NCBI GenBank assembly: GCA_964583095.1
Contig: CAZOVB010000084.1
Coordinates: 1-17,525 of the forward strand
Length of the DNA: 17,525 nucleotides
Reading direction: 5' to 3'
DNA from: CAZOVB01 sp964583095
GTDB lineage: Bacteria > Planctomycetota > Phycisphaerae > SM23-33
The position numbers and the translations under genes are program-made. Shown in pieces: positions 7,097 to 16,800 of the stretch (positions within the stretch are counted from its first letter, which is position 1; each line of letters opens with the position of its first letter). The notes beneath the pieces were generated by a model. The model did no database searches. It saw only the letters and a list, made by a program, of their open reading frames with translations, and was not told the DNA's origin.

Positions 7097-9082
7097 TCAC
7101 AGGCTCCGAATCCGGGTGTCGTCGAAGCCCGCCTGCACGAGGATCGCCGCCAGGTTGCTCTTGGCCACGTCGTCGGCGAAGCCGCTGTCGCGGAATACGA
7201 TGGTCGTCTCACCCTCGGGGGCCAGCTCCTTGTGCCAGTCGATGATCGCCTGCGCGAGGGCCTCCACATCGTCCCGCGAAATCGACTCGGCCAGACAGGC
7301 GAACAGCGTCCCAGCACCGACGGCGTGAACGTCCTTGCCCTCAACCTCCCGCGTCTCGATCGGCACTGCCAGGTCCAGACCAAGCTTCAGAAGCAGCTCG
7401 TAGAGCACGTCGGTTTCACTTCGACCAGATGCCAAGTGCTCCGTATGGGCGTGAAGCGTGCCTTCGAGGTCATCCGGATCGGGATTCCACGCTCGGATGT
7501 TACTCGTGTCGAGTTTGTAAGCACGGAAGCCAACATCACCCTCGAAAAGAGGATTCTCCTCTCGAACCTTCTTTCCAGCCCGCCTCAGTCGCTCTTTGGT
7601 AAGTTCCGCAATGTTCCGGGGCCTCTGCATTGCTTCGCAGTACTCCGCCGCCACTTTCTGGTCCGGCACGGCCGGATCGAGTGGTTCAGGCAACTGCACA
7701 AGAATGAATCTCCCGCCAGTTCCGCCAACATGACTTCGGAACACTGCCTCACCCGTCGTTCCGCTTCCCGCAAAAAAGTCCATCGCAAGATCGCCTTCCT
7801 CTACGAACCACTTCAGGAAGTCGCTCAACATCGCTACAGGCTTCGGAGTGGGAAACACGGAAGCCCCCATCAATTCAGCCACATAACCCGTTTGTGAACT
7901 GACCATGCCGTATTCTGGCAGTATCGAGGGGGGCGTGATTTTGGTGCGTTCTTTGCGGCACTTCAGCTTGCCAGCCCCGTTGAAGTAGAATTCGAGGACC
8001 TTCTGTCCCTTCGTGTCATAGGTCTCCTCACCGGCAAACCATGAGTCCATCTGATTTCGTTGAGTCCATCCGGCACGCAAGGTCACTTCTTCCGCAGTCT
8101 TGCCATTCTCACAGATCAACCGACCCTCTACTACTGTCACTGTCTCGGTGTCACCATAGGTGCCCGTAAGCTCGAGCCCGTCAGCAGCATCGAAACGTAC
8201 TCCCGCTGGAAATGTATAGTCACTGGCTGGGTTACCTCTCGATATCTTCTTCATTGCGCCAGCGTTGATCTCGCCTTCTCCGCCACCAATGTTGTCGAGC
8301 AATTCCGCCCGCTTGGCGAATGCCACAATGTATTCGTGATAGCGTTTGAACAGCCCCTGCTGCTGTGAGTGCTGTTTGTTCCAGATGAGGATGGCCAAGA
8401 AGTTCTCCTCCCCGAATACTTCCGCCATTATCGTCTTCAGGTGATGCACCTCACCGTCGTCGATGCTGCAGAGGATTACGCCATCCTCTCGCAAAAGATT
8501 GCGAGCCAACTTCAGGCGGGGATAGAGCATGTTTAGCCAATTGGTGTGGTAACGTCCGGAAGAGTCTCTGGCACTGGTCAGGCTACGCCCGTCAGATTCG
8601 ATCTGGCCCGTCAGAATTTGGTAGTTCCGGATGTTGTCAGTGAAATCATCTTGATAGACGACATCCGCATCTTGGTTGTACGGCGGGTCGATATAGATCA
8701 TCTTCACCTTGTTGGCGTAGGACTTCTGGAGAAGCTTGAGCACTTCCAAGTTGTCACCTTCGATAAAGACGTTCTGCGTCGCATCCCAGTCAACAGATTC
8801 TTCTGGACACGGTCGGAGCGTTCCGGTTGATGGAGTCAACGCCAACTGACGCACCTTACGCTTACCGTGCCAATTCAGGCCGTATTTCTCGTCGGCGTCT
8901 GTAACGGTTCTGCCGATGAGCTGGTTGAGCACATCAACGTTGACGCCGTCCTCGCTCATGGCCTCGGGGAACAGGGCTTTGAGCTTTTCCATGTTGCCAG
9001 CGACCACGTCGGCGCTCTTGGCCTCCGGGTCGTCGGCGGTGATCGGTGTCATGGTCGGCTTATCGTTCGGTTTTTTGGCCAT
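7097..9082 (-). CDS. mod: Type III DNA (adenine-N6) methyltransferase, Mod subunit
   Basis: This 661-aa enzyme transfers methyl from S-adenosylmethionine to adenine in the recognition site and supplies sequence specificity to the type III complex. The catalytic motif IV DPPYN is at 132-136 and the SAM motif FAGSGTT at 437-443. This order (catalytic before SAM) is that of beta-class methyltransferases such as type III Mod. The roughly 300 residues between them hold the target-recognition region. NVFIEGDNLEVLKLL precedes motif IV, as usual. The start MAKKPNDKPT at 9082 has AAGGGA at 6 nt and lies 16 nt after the DUF4391 stop. Upstream codons in the same frame overlap that gene and look non-coding. 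No damage is visible. The recognition sequence cannot be read from the protein. Confidence 0.95.
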   Translation of the reverse strand: MAKKPNDKPTMTPITADDPEAKSADVVAGNMEKLKALFPEAMSEDGVNVDVLNQLIGRTVTDADEKYGLNWHGKRKVRQLALTPSTGTLRPCPEESVDWDATQNVFIEGDNLEVLKLLQKSYANKVKMIYIDPPYNQDADVVYQDDFTDNIRNYQILTGQIESDGRSLTSARDSSGRYHTNWLNMLYPRLKLARNLLREDGVILCSIDDGEVHHLKTIMAEVFGEENFLAILIWNKQHSQQQGLFKRYHEYIVAFAKRAELLDNIGGGEGEINAGAMKKISRGNPASDYTFPAGVRFDAADGLELTGTYGDTETVTVVEGRLICENGKTAEEVTLRAGWTQRNQMDSWFAGEETYDTKGQKVLEFYFNGAGKLKCRKERTKITPPSILPEYGMVSSQTGYVAELMGASVFPTPKPVAMLSDFLKWFVEEGDLAMDFFAGSGTTGEAVFRSHVGGTGGRFILVQLPEPLDPAVPDQKVAAEYCEAMQRPRNIAELTKERLRRAGKKVREENPLFEGDVGFRAYKLDTSNIRAWNPDPDDLEGTLHAHTEHLASGRSETDVLYELLLKLGLDLAVPIETREVEGKDVHAVGAGTLFACLAESISRDDVEALAQAIIDWHKELAPEGETTIVFRDSGFADDVAKSNLAAILVQAGFDDTRIRSL

Positions 9083-9098
9083 TGGGAATCCCTTCGCA

Positions 9099-9860
9099 CT
9101 ACAGTTCGGTCGCCATCTCGGCCAGTCGGCCTTGCAGGCGTCTGATTTCAACATTCAGGTCCGCGAGGCGGTTGATCTGCTTCTCGCGCTTCGCCGCCGC
9201 TCGCTTCTCGGCGATTCGCACTTCCAGTTCATGGCACTGCGCCAGGCGCTCCCGCCGGGACTCTCGCCGCTCGACGGCTGCTTCGATGCGGTACTCGCCG
9301 GTCAGCCTGGCGCAGTCCAAGGCGATCAGCCGGTCCATCAGGGCTGAGTAGAACGCATAGAAATGCGTCTGAGGGAGCTTCGTCACGGTCAGGCTGTCCA
9401 GGAACGCCTGTTGCACGGGCGTCGGACTTCCCGGGCCGAGGTCGATCCACTCGGTGGTGACGAATTCCTCGGCGACGACGGCCCCGCGCTCGGCCTGGCT
9501 GAACCGCTTGTGCGCCAGGCTGATGGCGACGCTCGTTTCGAACACGAACACCAGCACGAGCGGGTACGGAATGGCCCGGTGGATGATCTCCACGATCCGC
9601 CCGGTCCGCTTCTGCGTCTTGAGGTCCACCTGGAGCAAAGCGATCTCGTCGTATTCTCGCTCGTCATCCCTGTAGGCGTAGATCGGGATCGTCACCGGCT
9701 TGAGCGTGTAGACCCAGGTGATGGTGTCGATGTCGTCGCGCAGGGCTTTCTTGTCGGTGGCCCCGAGCTTGGCGTTCTCGTGGAACAGCTTCTTGAACAC
9801 CCGCTTGCCGAGGTGGCAGGTGTCCGGCATGGCCAGCTTGTCGTAGAGCGCCTGGATCAT
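9099..9860 (-). CDS. DUF4391 domain protein
   Basis: This 253-aa protein matches my memory of the DUF4391 family. It opens LYDKLAMPDTCHLGKRVFKKLF and continues with ITWVYTLKPVTIPI, EIALLQVDLKTQKR and HRAIPYPLVLVF. The last ~55 residues (196-250) are charged and heptad-like, a likely coiled coil for protein contacts. No catalytic motif or membrane segment is apparent. The start ATG at 9860 overlaps the helicase stop in an ATGA junction, and GGAGGAGG lies just upstream. DUF4391 proteins typically sit beside SNF2-type helicases and type III-like methyltransferases, as here. An assembly or adaptor role between helicases and Mod is inference; the biochemical function is unknown. Confidence 0.88.
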   Translation of the reverse strand: MIQALYDKLAMPDTCHLGKRVFKKLFHENAKLGATDKKALRDDIDTITWVYTLKPVTIPIYAYRDDEREYDEIALLQVDLKTQKRTGRIVEIIHRAIPYPLVLVFVFETSVAISLAHKRFSQAERGAVVAEEFVTTEWIDLGPGSPTPVQQAFLDSLTVTKLPQTHFYAFYSALMDRLIALDCARLTGEYRIEAAVERRESRRERLAQCHELEVRIAEKRAAAKREKQINRLADLNVEIRRLQGRLAEMATEL

Positions 9861-12800
9861 GCCCCCTCCTCCAGACCTTCGAGGATTTGCCACACCTTGC
9901 GATAGACTTGCCCCTTCTCCGCACCGAGGGCGTCGGTCCAGCCCGATTCGTCCATGCTGCGCAACCGAGAACGAACGGCCGGTAGAGGGCTCTCCAGGAC
10001 GTCACCCATCGAGTCCGCCAACTGCGAAGCCACGGCCCTTGGGACGCCGAGCAGCCGTAGGGCGATGGCGGCGTCACTGTTCACGCCGTAGTACACCCTG
10101 GACGGCAGATTCCGGACGACCTTGTATTCTTCCTCAGGAATGCCTTGGCCGGTGATCGACAGCAACGCGCCCAATCCCCAGGCGGCCGTCTGCGTCAGAT
10201 TGCCATAGAGGTTCTTGCCGCACTTCGTGATGGCATGCGTGAGGTCGTTGTCAGATCCCATGAAGTATCGGGTGGCGATATCCGGGATGGAGGCCCCGTT
10301 GACCCAATCTTTTACGATCAGCGCCAGCTTGTTTCCATCGGGTCCTTGGCCGCCGGTGACGGCTTCCAGGTTCTCACGCAGCTCGGGAACACGCAACAGC
10401 ACGCCCATGAGATTCTCAAGGTCGTGATTGCTGGCACTGAACAGGGACTGCCCGTTCCACGTCTCCTGAGTGATCCCCTCCTCCTGCCGGGCCTTGAGGA
10501 CGGTATTGATGCTCTGTAACGAAAACCCGGTGCTGTCGACGAGGGACAAGGGCTGGTTGGGCCGTGCCAGATACTGAGCGTAGGTGCGGATGCCATCGAG
10601 CAAACAGCCGGCAAGAGCGGCATTCTGGCTTCGCAACATCTCGAATCCGAAGGTGCTACGGAGAACCTGCTCCACCTGATCGGCGAAGCTCTCTGGCTTG
10701 CCCATCTGGCGATACGTGTGTGCCAGGTACTGCAGGAAGCTGGACCACTCAGGGTAGTTGTAGACGAGCAATTCCAGATTGCTCATCAGCTCGCCGGCCT
10801 CGGTAGCGATTGCGATCAGGGCAGAGTTCAGATTGCCGGCTTGCCTATTGATGAAGGTTTTCAGGACTGCCGCCTTCTCCGAATCCGATGCAACCAGCGA
10901 CACAACACCAAGGGTTCCCTGCGAGATGCGGCCGGCTCGTCCTGCGATATTCCAGAAGTCCTCTGGAGGCATGTCTGTCCAGAAAGGATGACTGCTTGCC
11001 GGATACTGGTGCGAGGCCATCACTACACCAGACACCGGGAAGTTCACGCCCTGCGCAATCGTCGTGGTCGCGACGAGGAACCTGAGCTCGTTCTTCTCGA
11101 AGAGCCATTCCATGAGCATCCGGATATCGTCGGAAAGTCCAGCGTGATGAACGCCGATCCCGTAGGACAGAAGCTCAATCAGAGGGAACGATTCCCCGAA
11201 CTCCATTGACAGGAACTGCTGGACAAGCTCCACGTCTGCCGATGGCGCAGTCCTGTTGGATTCGACCTTCAGCCGACCAGCAAGTGACCACACCCAGTCG
11301 GGACGCGAATGCATCACGATCACCGGACCACGCTCGGAAAGAGCTTGGGCCGTGATGGCGGCCAGCGTGCTCTGGTCCGAGGCCTGCCTGAAGGTTGATG
11401 CGATCTCGGCGATCTTCGGCAACTGGATCGCCTCCTCTACTGCGAGGGTGTTCCGCGTTGTGTGCACCGTGTCAAGCCGCAGACTGTAGTCATGGCTTCG
11501 CCGATTGAGGGCTTCCCCTTGTTCAGCCTGCACCACGCCAATGACCCGATCATTTGGCTGCCAATCGAGGGCCAGGCTTACGTCGTCAGAGTTCGGGCCT
11601 CCCAGCCATCTGGCGACGTCGCGCGCGTTCTGGATGAACGGCGTAAGCAGCAAAAACTGGGCTCGCTGGCACTCCGTGTTGATGGTGGCCAGAAGAAGCT
11701 CGAGGCGCAGGCCACGGCTGCCGCCCTGGATATTATGGGCCTCGTCGACCACGACCAGTGTCAAGGGGCGGCCAATCTTCTCCTCCCATCCTTGGCGAAG
11801 CATGAGGTCCAGCTTCTCTGGTGTCGTGACTAGAACACGGAACTCCTGGTGCGAATCATGCTGGCTCAGCAGCTCGACTTCGATGCTGTCGATCTCCAGT
11901 GCAGGGCTAACCTGTTCGACCACGACGGCGGGGGTAAGAGACTCGAAGTCTCGCCGCAGACGGCGGGCCACCTGGTTCACAAGGGTGCGCGTCGGTGCCA
12001 GATAGGCGACCCAGCCCCGTTCGTGCTCGAACTGATTGAGCGCCTGCAGAATTCGGAACTGAGCAATCAACGTCTTGCCACTGGAGGTCGGGAGGCTGAC
12101 CACAACGGCTCTTCGGCTGGAACCAAGCAACCCACGCTCTGCAAGTGCCCGGCGCTGCGGCGGAAGCACATCGAAGATTGCTCGGTCACCGCGACCTCTG
12201 TCGACCAGCGCTCGGACGAACGCCGTGACACGAGAGTTCACTGCCCTGGTAACCGTCCAGATGGAGTTGCTGGCCATCTGGGCCGACGCCGCTGCAAGGA
12301 GACGGCTTAACGGCTCGAGATTCACCAACTGGGCGTGTCGACAAACCGCCATGACACGGTCGAAGTGCGTGTCAAGCAACTGGTGAATCTGGTAGTTGCC
12401 ATCAACAACGCCGTCGGTAATGTAGAGGGCAAGTACCTCAGCGGCCTTGGCCAGATGATACAGGCCAATAAGCTCGAGTGCAGACGCCTTTGCATGAGTA
12501 GCCGGCCGATTGTCCAAGTAGTCTCGTTCGAAGGACGACTGGGCTTCTCGAAGCCGTACGATACGCTCCAGAACCGCATCGCGGTCCGACCACCCATGCT
12601 TTCTGATCAATCGTAACCAGATATCCAAGATGGTCGCCCAGGTACGTTCCCCCCAGCTGTCAGAGTCCAGTGGCAGCCCGGCCCAACTGTCTTCTCGAAG
12701 CCACCGGGCCGCGTCCGAGCCCATGTCGCCGAGGACAGCAAGAGCACCAGCCCGCAACAAGAACATCCCGGAGTCCATGCTGTCTGCTGGCCTTGGGAGG

Positions 12801-13048
12801 ACTCGGAGCAGGCGGAACGCATCTGCAGCGCATGCCTTGAGCGTCGCCTGCCTATCTGCATTGGCGCGAACGCCTTCGAGAAGCAGGTCATGGACAACCA
12901 TCTCCAGTGCTTCGGCAGATCGCCCAATCAGCTCAGCATTCTCGCCGAATGGCTGATTCAGAAGCTCGCTGCATACCTGCGCGTGGCTGGCCTGCTTCAG
13001 CGCCTTCTGGCGTTCGTCGTTGAGATTGTCAAGCAGCCAATGGCTCAT
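9857..13048 (-). CDS. Ski2-like DEAH helicase, HamB-like
   Basis: This 1063-aa superfamily 2 helicase has a helical N-terminal region of about 300 residues with no clear motifs. The motor follows: Walker A LPTSSGKT (319-326), APTRTLVNQV (motif Ia), VTTPEKLD, DEAH (435-438), LTP in place of SAT (468-470), HHAGL (634-638), TTTIAQGVNFP (motif V, 661-671) and GRAGR (703-707). The HHAGL and TTTIAQGVNFP pattern is that of Ski2/Hel308-type helicases. The ~350-residue C-terminal part would hold winged-helix and ratchet-like domains. It overlaps the preceding nuclease gene and the following DUF4391 gene by 4 nt each (ATGA). A nuclease gene directly followed by such a helicase is the HamA-HamB order of Hachiman defence. 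Helicase identity is firm; the HamB assignment is inference. Confidence 0.87.
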   Translation of the reverse strand: MSHWLLDNLNDERQKALKQASHAQVCSELLNQPFGENAELIGRSAEALEMVVHDLLLEGVRANADRQATLKACAADAFRLLRVLPRPADSMDSGMFLLRAGALAVLGDMGSDAARWLREDSWAGLPLDSDSWGERTWATILDIWLRLIRKHGWSDRDAVLERIVRLREAQSSFERDYLDNRPATHAKASALELIGLYHLAKAAEVLALYITDGVVDGNYQIHQLLDTHFDRVMAVCRHAQLVNLEPLSRLLAAASAQMASNSIWTVTRAVNSRVTAFVRALVDRGRGDRAIFDVLPPQRRALAERGLLGSSRRAVVVSLPTSSGKTLIAQFRILQALNQFEHERGWVAYLAPTRTLVNQVARRLRRDFESLTPAVVVEQVSPALEIDSIEVELLSQHDSHQEFRVLVTTPEKLDLMLRQGWEEKIGRPLTLVVVDEAHNIQGGSRGLRLELLLATINTECQRAQFLLLTPFIQNARDVARWLGGPNSDDVSLALDWQPNDRVIGVVQAEQGEALNRRSHDYSLRLDTVHTTRNTLAVEEAIQLPKIAEIASTFRQASDQSTLAAITAQALSERGPVIVMHSRPDWVWSLAGRLKVESNRTAPSADVELVQQFLSMEFGESFPLIELLSYGIGVHHAGLSDDIRMLMEWLFEKNELRFLVATTTIAQGVNFPVSGVVMASHQYPASSHPFWTDMPPEDFWNIAGRAGRISQGTLGVVSLVASDSEKAAVLKTFINRQAGNLNSALIAIATEAGELMSNLELLVYNYPEWSSFLQYLAHTYRQMGKPESFADQVEQVLRSTFGFEMLRSQNAALAGCLLDGIRTYAQYLARPNQPLSLVDSTGFSLQSINTVLKARQEEGITQETWNGQSLFSASNHDLENLMGVLLRVPELRENLEAVTGGQGPDGNKLALIVKDWVNGASIPDIATRYFMGSDNDLTHAITKCGKNLYGNLTQTAAWGLGALLSITGQGIPEEEYKVVRNLPSRVYYGVNSDAAIALRLLGVPRAVASQLADSMGDVLESPLPAVRSRLRSMDESGWTDALGAEKGQVYRKVWQILEGLEEGA

Positions 13049-13830
13049 GACTCACCCTCCGAAACACGGCCTGGCAGATCCGCGACCTTGCACGGCAGAT
13101 AAACGGCCACCAGTTGGCAGGTTGTCGGGCTGCCAAGGGTACCGGCAAGCCTCTGGCCCCGAGCCTTCAGGTCCTTCTCGTCCGCTTTCGTATCACGCAG
13201 GAGCACGCCGAACAGAGCAATATCCTTGTTGCCTGACGCGAGGAACGCTGTCGCCGCCGCGTTGAACGCGGCCTCGTGCTCGGTACCCTTGCAGCGAGGC
13301 AGCAACCACTTGAGGATAGTAAGCAGGATGGGCAGATTCGTGGCCAACACGTCAAGCTGATGGGTCATCCCGCTACGGCCGCTCATCACATTGGGCGGGG
13401 CATTGGGGTCGGTGGAACTCTTAACCTCCCCCAGCGCGAGCCGAACCGACCCATCGTCAAAGGCGAAGCCTATCAGGTCCGCCCCTGGAAGGCTGGCTTT
13501 CGGGGTACGCTTGTCACGCTCCATATTCCACGGCCAGGTGATCTGGAATTCTCGAGAGAGATACGCCTCCGCCATCGCCTCGCCGACAGCCCAGTCTCGC
13601 TCCTCTGGTAGGTCCGCCGCGAGCAGCTCAGCCAGGCTATCTCGCGAGAAGCCGGTTGTTGTGAGACCACTTAGGTGACGCTCAAAATCGGCTGCACCCT
13701 CCGCATCGCGGAGGCGCGAGCGGACATCCGTGGCCAGGAACGTCGAGAAATCGTCGCCGTCAGCCATACTGACGCCGTGCCACGAGACTTGGCGGTCATC
13801 GGTTGCGTACTCTATGCATGTGCCTTGCAT
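13045..13830 (-). CDS. PD-(D/E)XK-type nuclease, HamA-like
   Basis: This ~261-aa protein has a restriction-endonuclease-like core: helix GEAMAEAYL (Glu about 84), then PGADLIGF (Asp 118), then LALGEVKSS (Glu 135, Lys 137). This E...D...ExK arrangement fits a PD-(D/E)XK active site. The GE...GxD...GExK layout resembles HamA (DUF1837), the effector nuclease of Hachiman. The C-terminal half (MTHQLDVLATNLPILLTI; IALFGVLLRD) is hydrophobic and mixed. ATG 13830 shares its A with the SNF2 stop; a GTG one codon earlier (13833) is also possible. GGGAGG precedes both. The 3' end overlaps the helicase by 4 nt, so they are probably made stoichiometrically. The HamA relation is judged from motif spacing only. 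A generic DUF-type nuclease is the alternative. Confidence 0.65.
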   Translation of the reverse strand: MQGTCIEYATDDRQVSWHGVSMADGDDFSTFLATDVRSRLRDAEGAADFERHLSGLTTTGFSRDSLAELLAADLPEERDWAVGEAMAEAYLSREFQITWPWNMERDKRTPKASLPGADLIGFAFDDGSVRLALGEVKSSTDPNAPPNVMSGRSGMTHQLDVLATNLPILLTILKWLLPRCKGTEHEAAFNAAATAFLASGNKDIALFGVLLRDTKADEKDLKARGQRLAGTLGSPTTCQLVAVYLPCKVADLPGRVSEGES

Positions 13831-16800
13831 CACGCGGCGGCCTCCCCCATGACAACCAGGTACGCGATGACCTCGAAGTCGTCGATGCCCTTGAAAGCGT
13901 CCTTGCTGATGACTGTCCCACCCCGCTGGAAGAGCGACTCGACGCCCTTCTCCTCGGCCTTGCCGGTGATCGCGGCCACCGCCTTGGCCAGCAGGCCCTG
14001 GTAGTGCGACATATCCGCGCCGTCGCGGGTGAGGGTGTTGAAGCGGGCGTGGGCTTTCTCATCGGGGTTCACGCGACCGAGCGAAATCTTCTTCAGGGCG
14101 TCGAGAATCTGCTTCGTGTGCGTAAAGTTGAGCACCACCTCACCGGAGTCGGCCACGTAGACCAGATAGTACGGGGCCAGCGCGTAGGTCGTGTCCACAC
14201 GGACCCTATTGTTGTCGCTGCGCAGGCAGAAGATGACGCCCGATTCGAGGTTTTCGTCTTCCACGAGGTCGTCGGCCTGCGTGACGGCAAACGTGCCGGG
14301 CGGCATGTGTTCGAGGCGATCCGCGTGTTCCTTCAGGTAGTCGGCCAGGTCCATGCGGAAGTCATTCAGCGTCATGTCCGTGATGGAGATGCCGTTGGAC
14401 AGGTCCTCGATATCGACCACCTCGTTCTGCAACTGCTCAAGCTGCCGGCGGCGGTACTCGAGGTCGTTCATCCGCCCCTTGTTTGTGGACTCGATGATAT
14501 TCTCTTCGCCAGTGGCTGAGATATCGAGCAGGACCATGCGACCGGCAACGCGCGCCTCGAGATTGATGTACTCGTCGAGTTCCATGTTGGGCCAGAAGTT
14601 TACGAGTTGGATTACCTTATTGTGCGAGCCGAGTCGGTCTATCCGGCCGAAGCGTTGAATGATGCGGACGGGATTCCAGTGGATGTCGTAATTGACCAGG
14701 TAGTCACAGTCCTGCAGGTTTTGCCCTTCAGACAGACAGTCTGTGGAGATGAGGATGTCGATCTCGTCAGTCGCGCCTTTGTCGATCTTGGACCGCTCCT
14801 TCGACAAAGGCGAGAAGGCCGTGATTATCGATGCGATGTCCTTGCGGAGCTTGGGCAGTGTCGTCTTGTTGGAGCCGGACACGCCTGTCACGACGGCCGA
14901 ATGCAGACCAAGGTCGCGGCTTGCCCAGTCTGCGATGTTCTCGTATAGATACTCCGCCGTGTCGGCAAAAGCGGTGAAGATGATGACTTTCTTGTTGCCG
15001 GGGTTCAGCGGATTTGCGCACTTGGCGGCAATGACCTCAGTCTTGAGGCGGCGAAGCTTTTCGTCACGTGTGGCGTCTATCTCGCGGGCTTCACGGAGCA
15101 ATTTGACCAGAAGCTCTTCGTCCTCTTCCAGTTCCTGTTTCCAGCGGATGCGATCCATATCCTGGATCAGCACCTTGATCTTGTTGCCGATCAAGTACGG
15201 GTCGAAGCTCTCATCCTCGACCTCGATGTCTTCAATGCTCAGTTCTTCGACGTCATCGTCGCTGTGGGACTCGATGCGATCCAGAATCTCGCGTACTTCA
15301 TGTAGTAAGCGTTCCAGCGTGAGCGCGAAAGAGTGAATTGAGCTTTCCATCCGCTTGAACAGGTTCACCCTCATCAGATGGATCAGGCTTTCTTCGCGGT
15401 CGATCTGCTTGAATACCGATCCGCCCGAGACCTGCATGTCGTACTTTCGGCCGTAATCTTCCAGCTTGTCGGGCAAGACGTACTTCAGCGGGGCGTATGC
15501 GCTTAGATTCAGGCGGCGAATGTCTCGGTTGATCTCCCGAAGTTCAGGGAACAGGTCATTCGTGTCGATGTCGGCCTTGAGGTTGATGGGCTTGGCACGC
15601 TCGGGGAACGGGCCGACCTCGCTGAGGTCGTAGTACTTCTCGATGTGCTTTCGTGACCTGGCGATGGTTAGAAGGTCGAGCATCTTGAAATAGTCGAAGT
15701 TCAGAGCGTCCAGTAGGCCCTGAGTTGTTCGCTGGTCTGCGTCGAGTCGCAGCCACGCGTTGAAACGGGTCTGCGCCTTGCGAAGTGTCTGTTCGATGCT
15801 GGCAATGCCATGGCTGTAGAGCGCATCGTCCTTGCCCTCGGTGATGAAGGCGACCTGGTTCTTCAGGTCATTCATTCGGCTGTTGACCGGCGTGGCCGAC
15901 AGCATGAGAACCTTGGTCTTGACGCCCGCCTTGATGATCTCACGCATGAGCCGCGAATATCGCGTCAAGCCGTCTTTCCGGGGCGGATTGTTGCGGAAGT
16001 TGTGTGATTCATCGATGACGACCAGGTCGTAGTTGCCCCAGTTGAGCGTCTCCAGGTTGATCTCGCCGGACTTGCCCTTGTCACGGGTAAGGTCGGTGTG
16101 GTTCAGGACGTCGAAATTGAAGCGATCGGCCGCGAAGAGGTTTCGGCGGTCGTTGACGGTGTAGAGAGTCCAGTTTTCGCGTAGTTTCTTTGGTGCGAGC
16201 ACAAGGACCCGGTCGTTCCGAAGCTCGTAGTACTTGATTATCGCCAGGGCCTCGAATGTCTTCCCGAGGCCGACGCTGTCGGCAATGATGCAGCCGTCAT
16301 ACTTCTCGATCTTGTCGATTGCACCCAACACGCCGTCGCGTTGGAACCGGTACAGCTTGCTCCAGACGAGCGTGTCCTTAATGCCGGTCCGGGTCTTGAT
16401 GATCTTGTCCTCTACCAACTCGTTGAGATATTCCCGGAAGATGTTGTAGAGGGTCAGGAAGTAGATAAGTTCTGGGGATTTGCTCTCGAACAGCTCGCGG
16501 AGCTGGCCGATCACCGCTGCCTTGACGTCCTGTACCGCTTCGGCGTTGTTCCAGATGCTGTCGAACCAGCTCAGGAGGCTGCGTGTTTCATCAGGCGTCC
16601 TGAAGCATGTATTCATCTCGTACCCGGCGGAAGGCATGAAGCCCAGTCCGGAGGAGGTAAATGCCGAACTTCCGTGTATGGCAACGGCATCTCCGTCGCC
16701 ATTGGCAACGTGGAACAGGTTCTGCGGGACCGGGAGGGCAACCGCTCGGACTTCGGCCTTTCGCTCCAGCCATGCGGCACATTCGCGTGCGATTTTCGTC

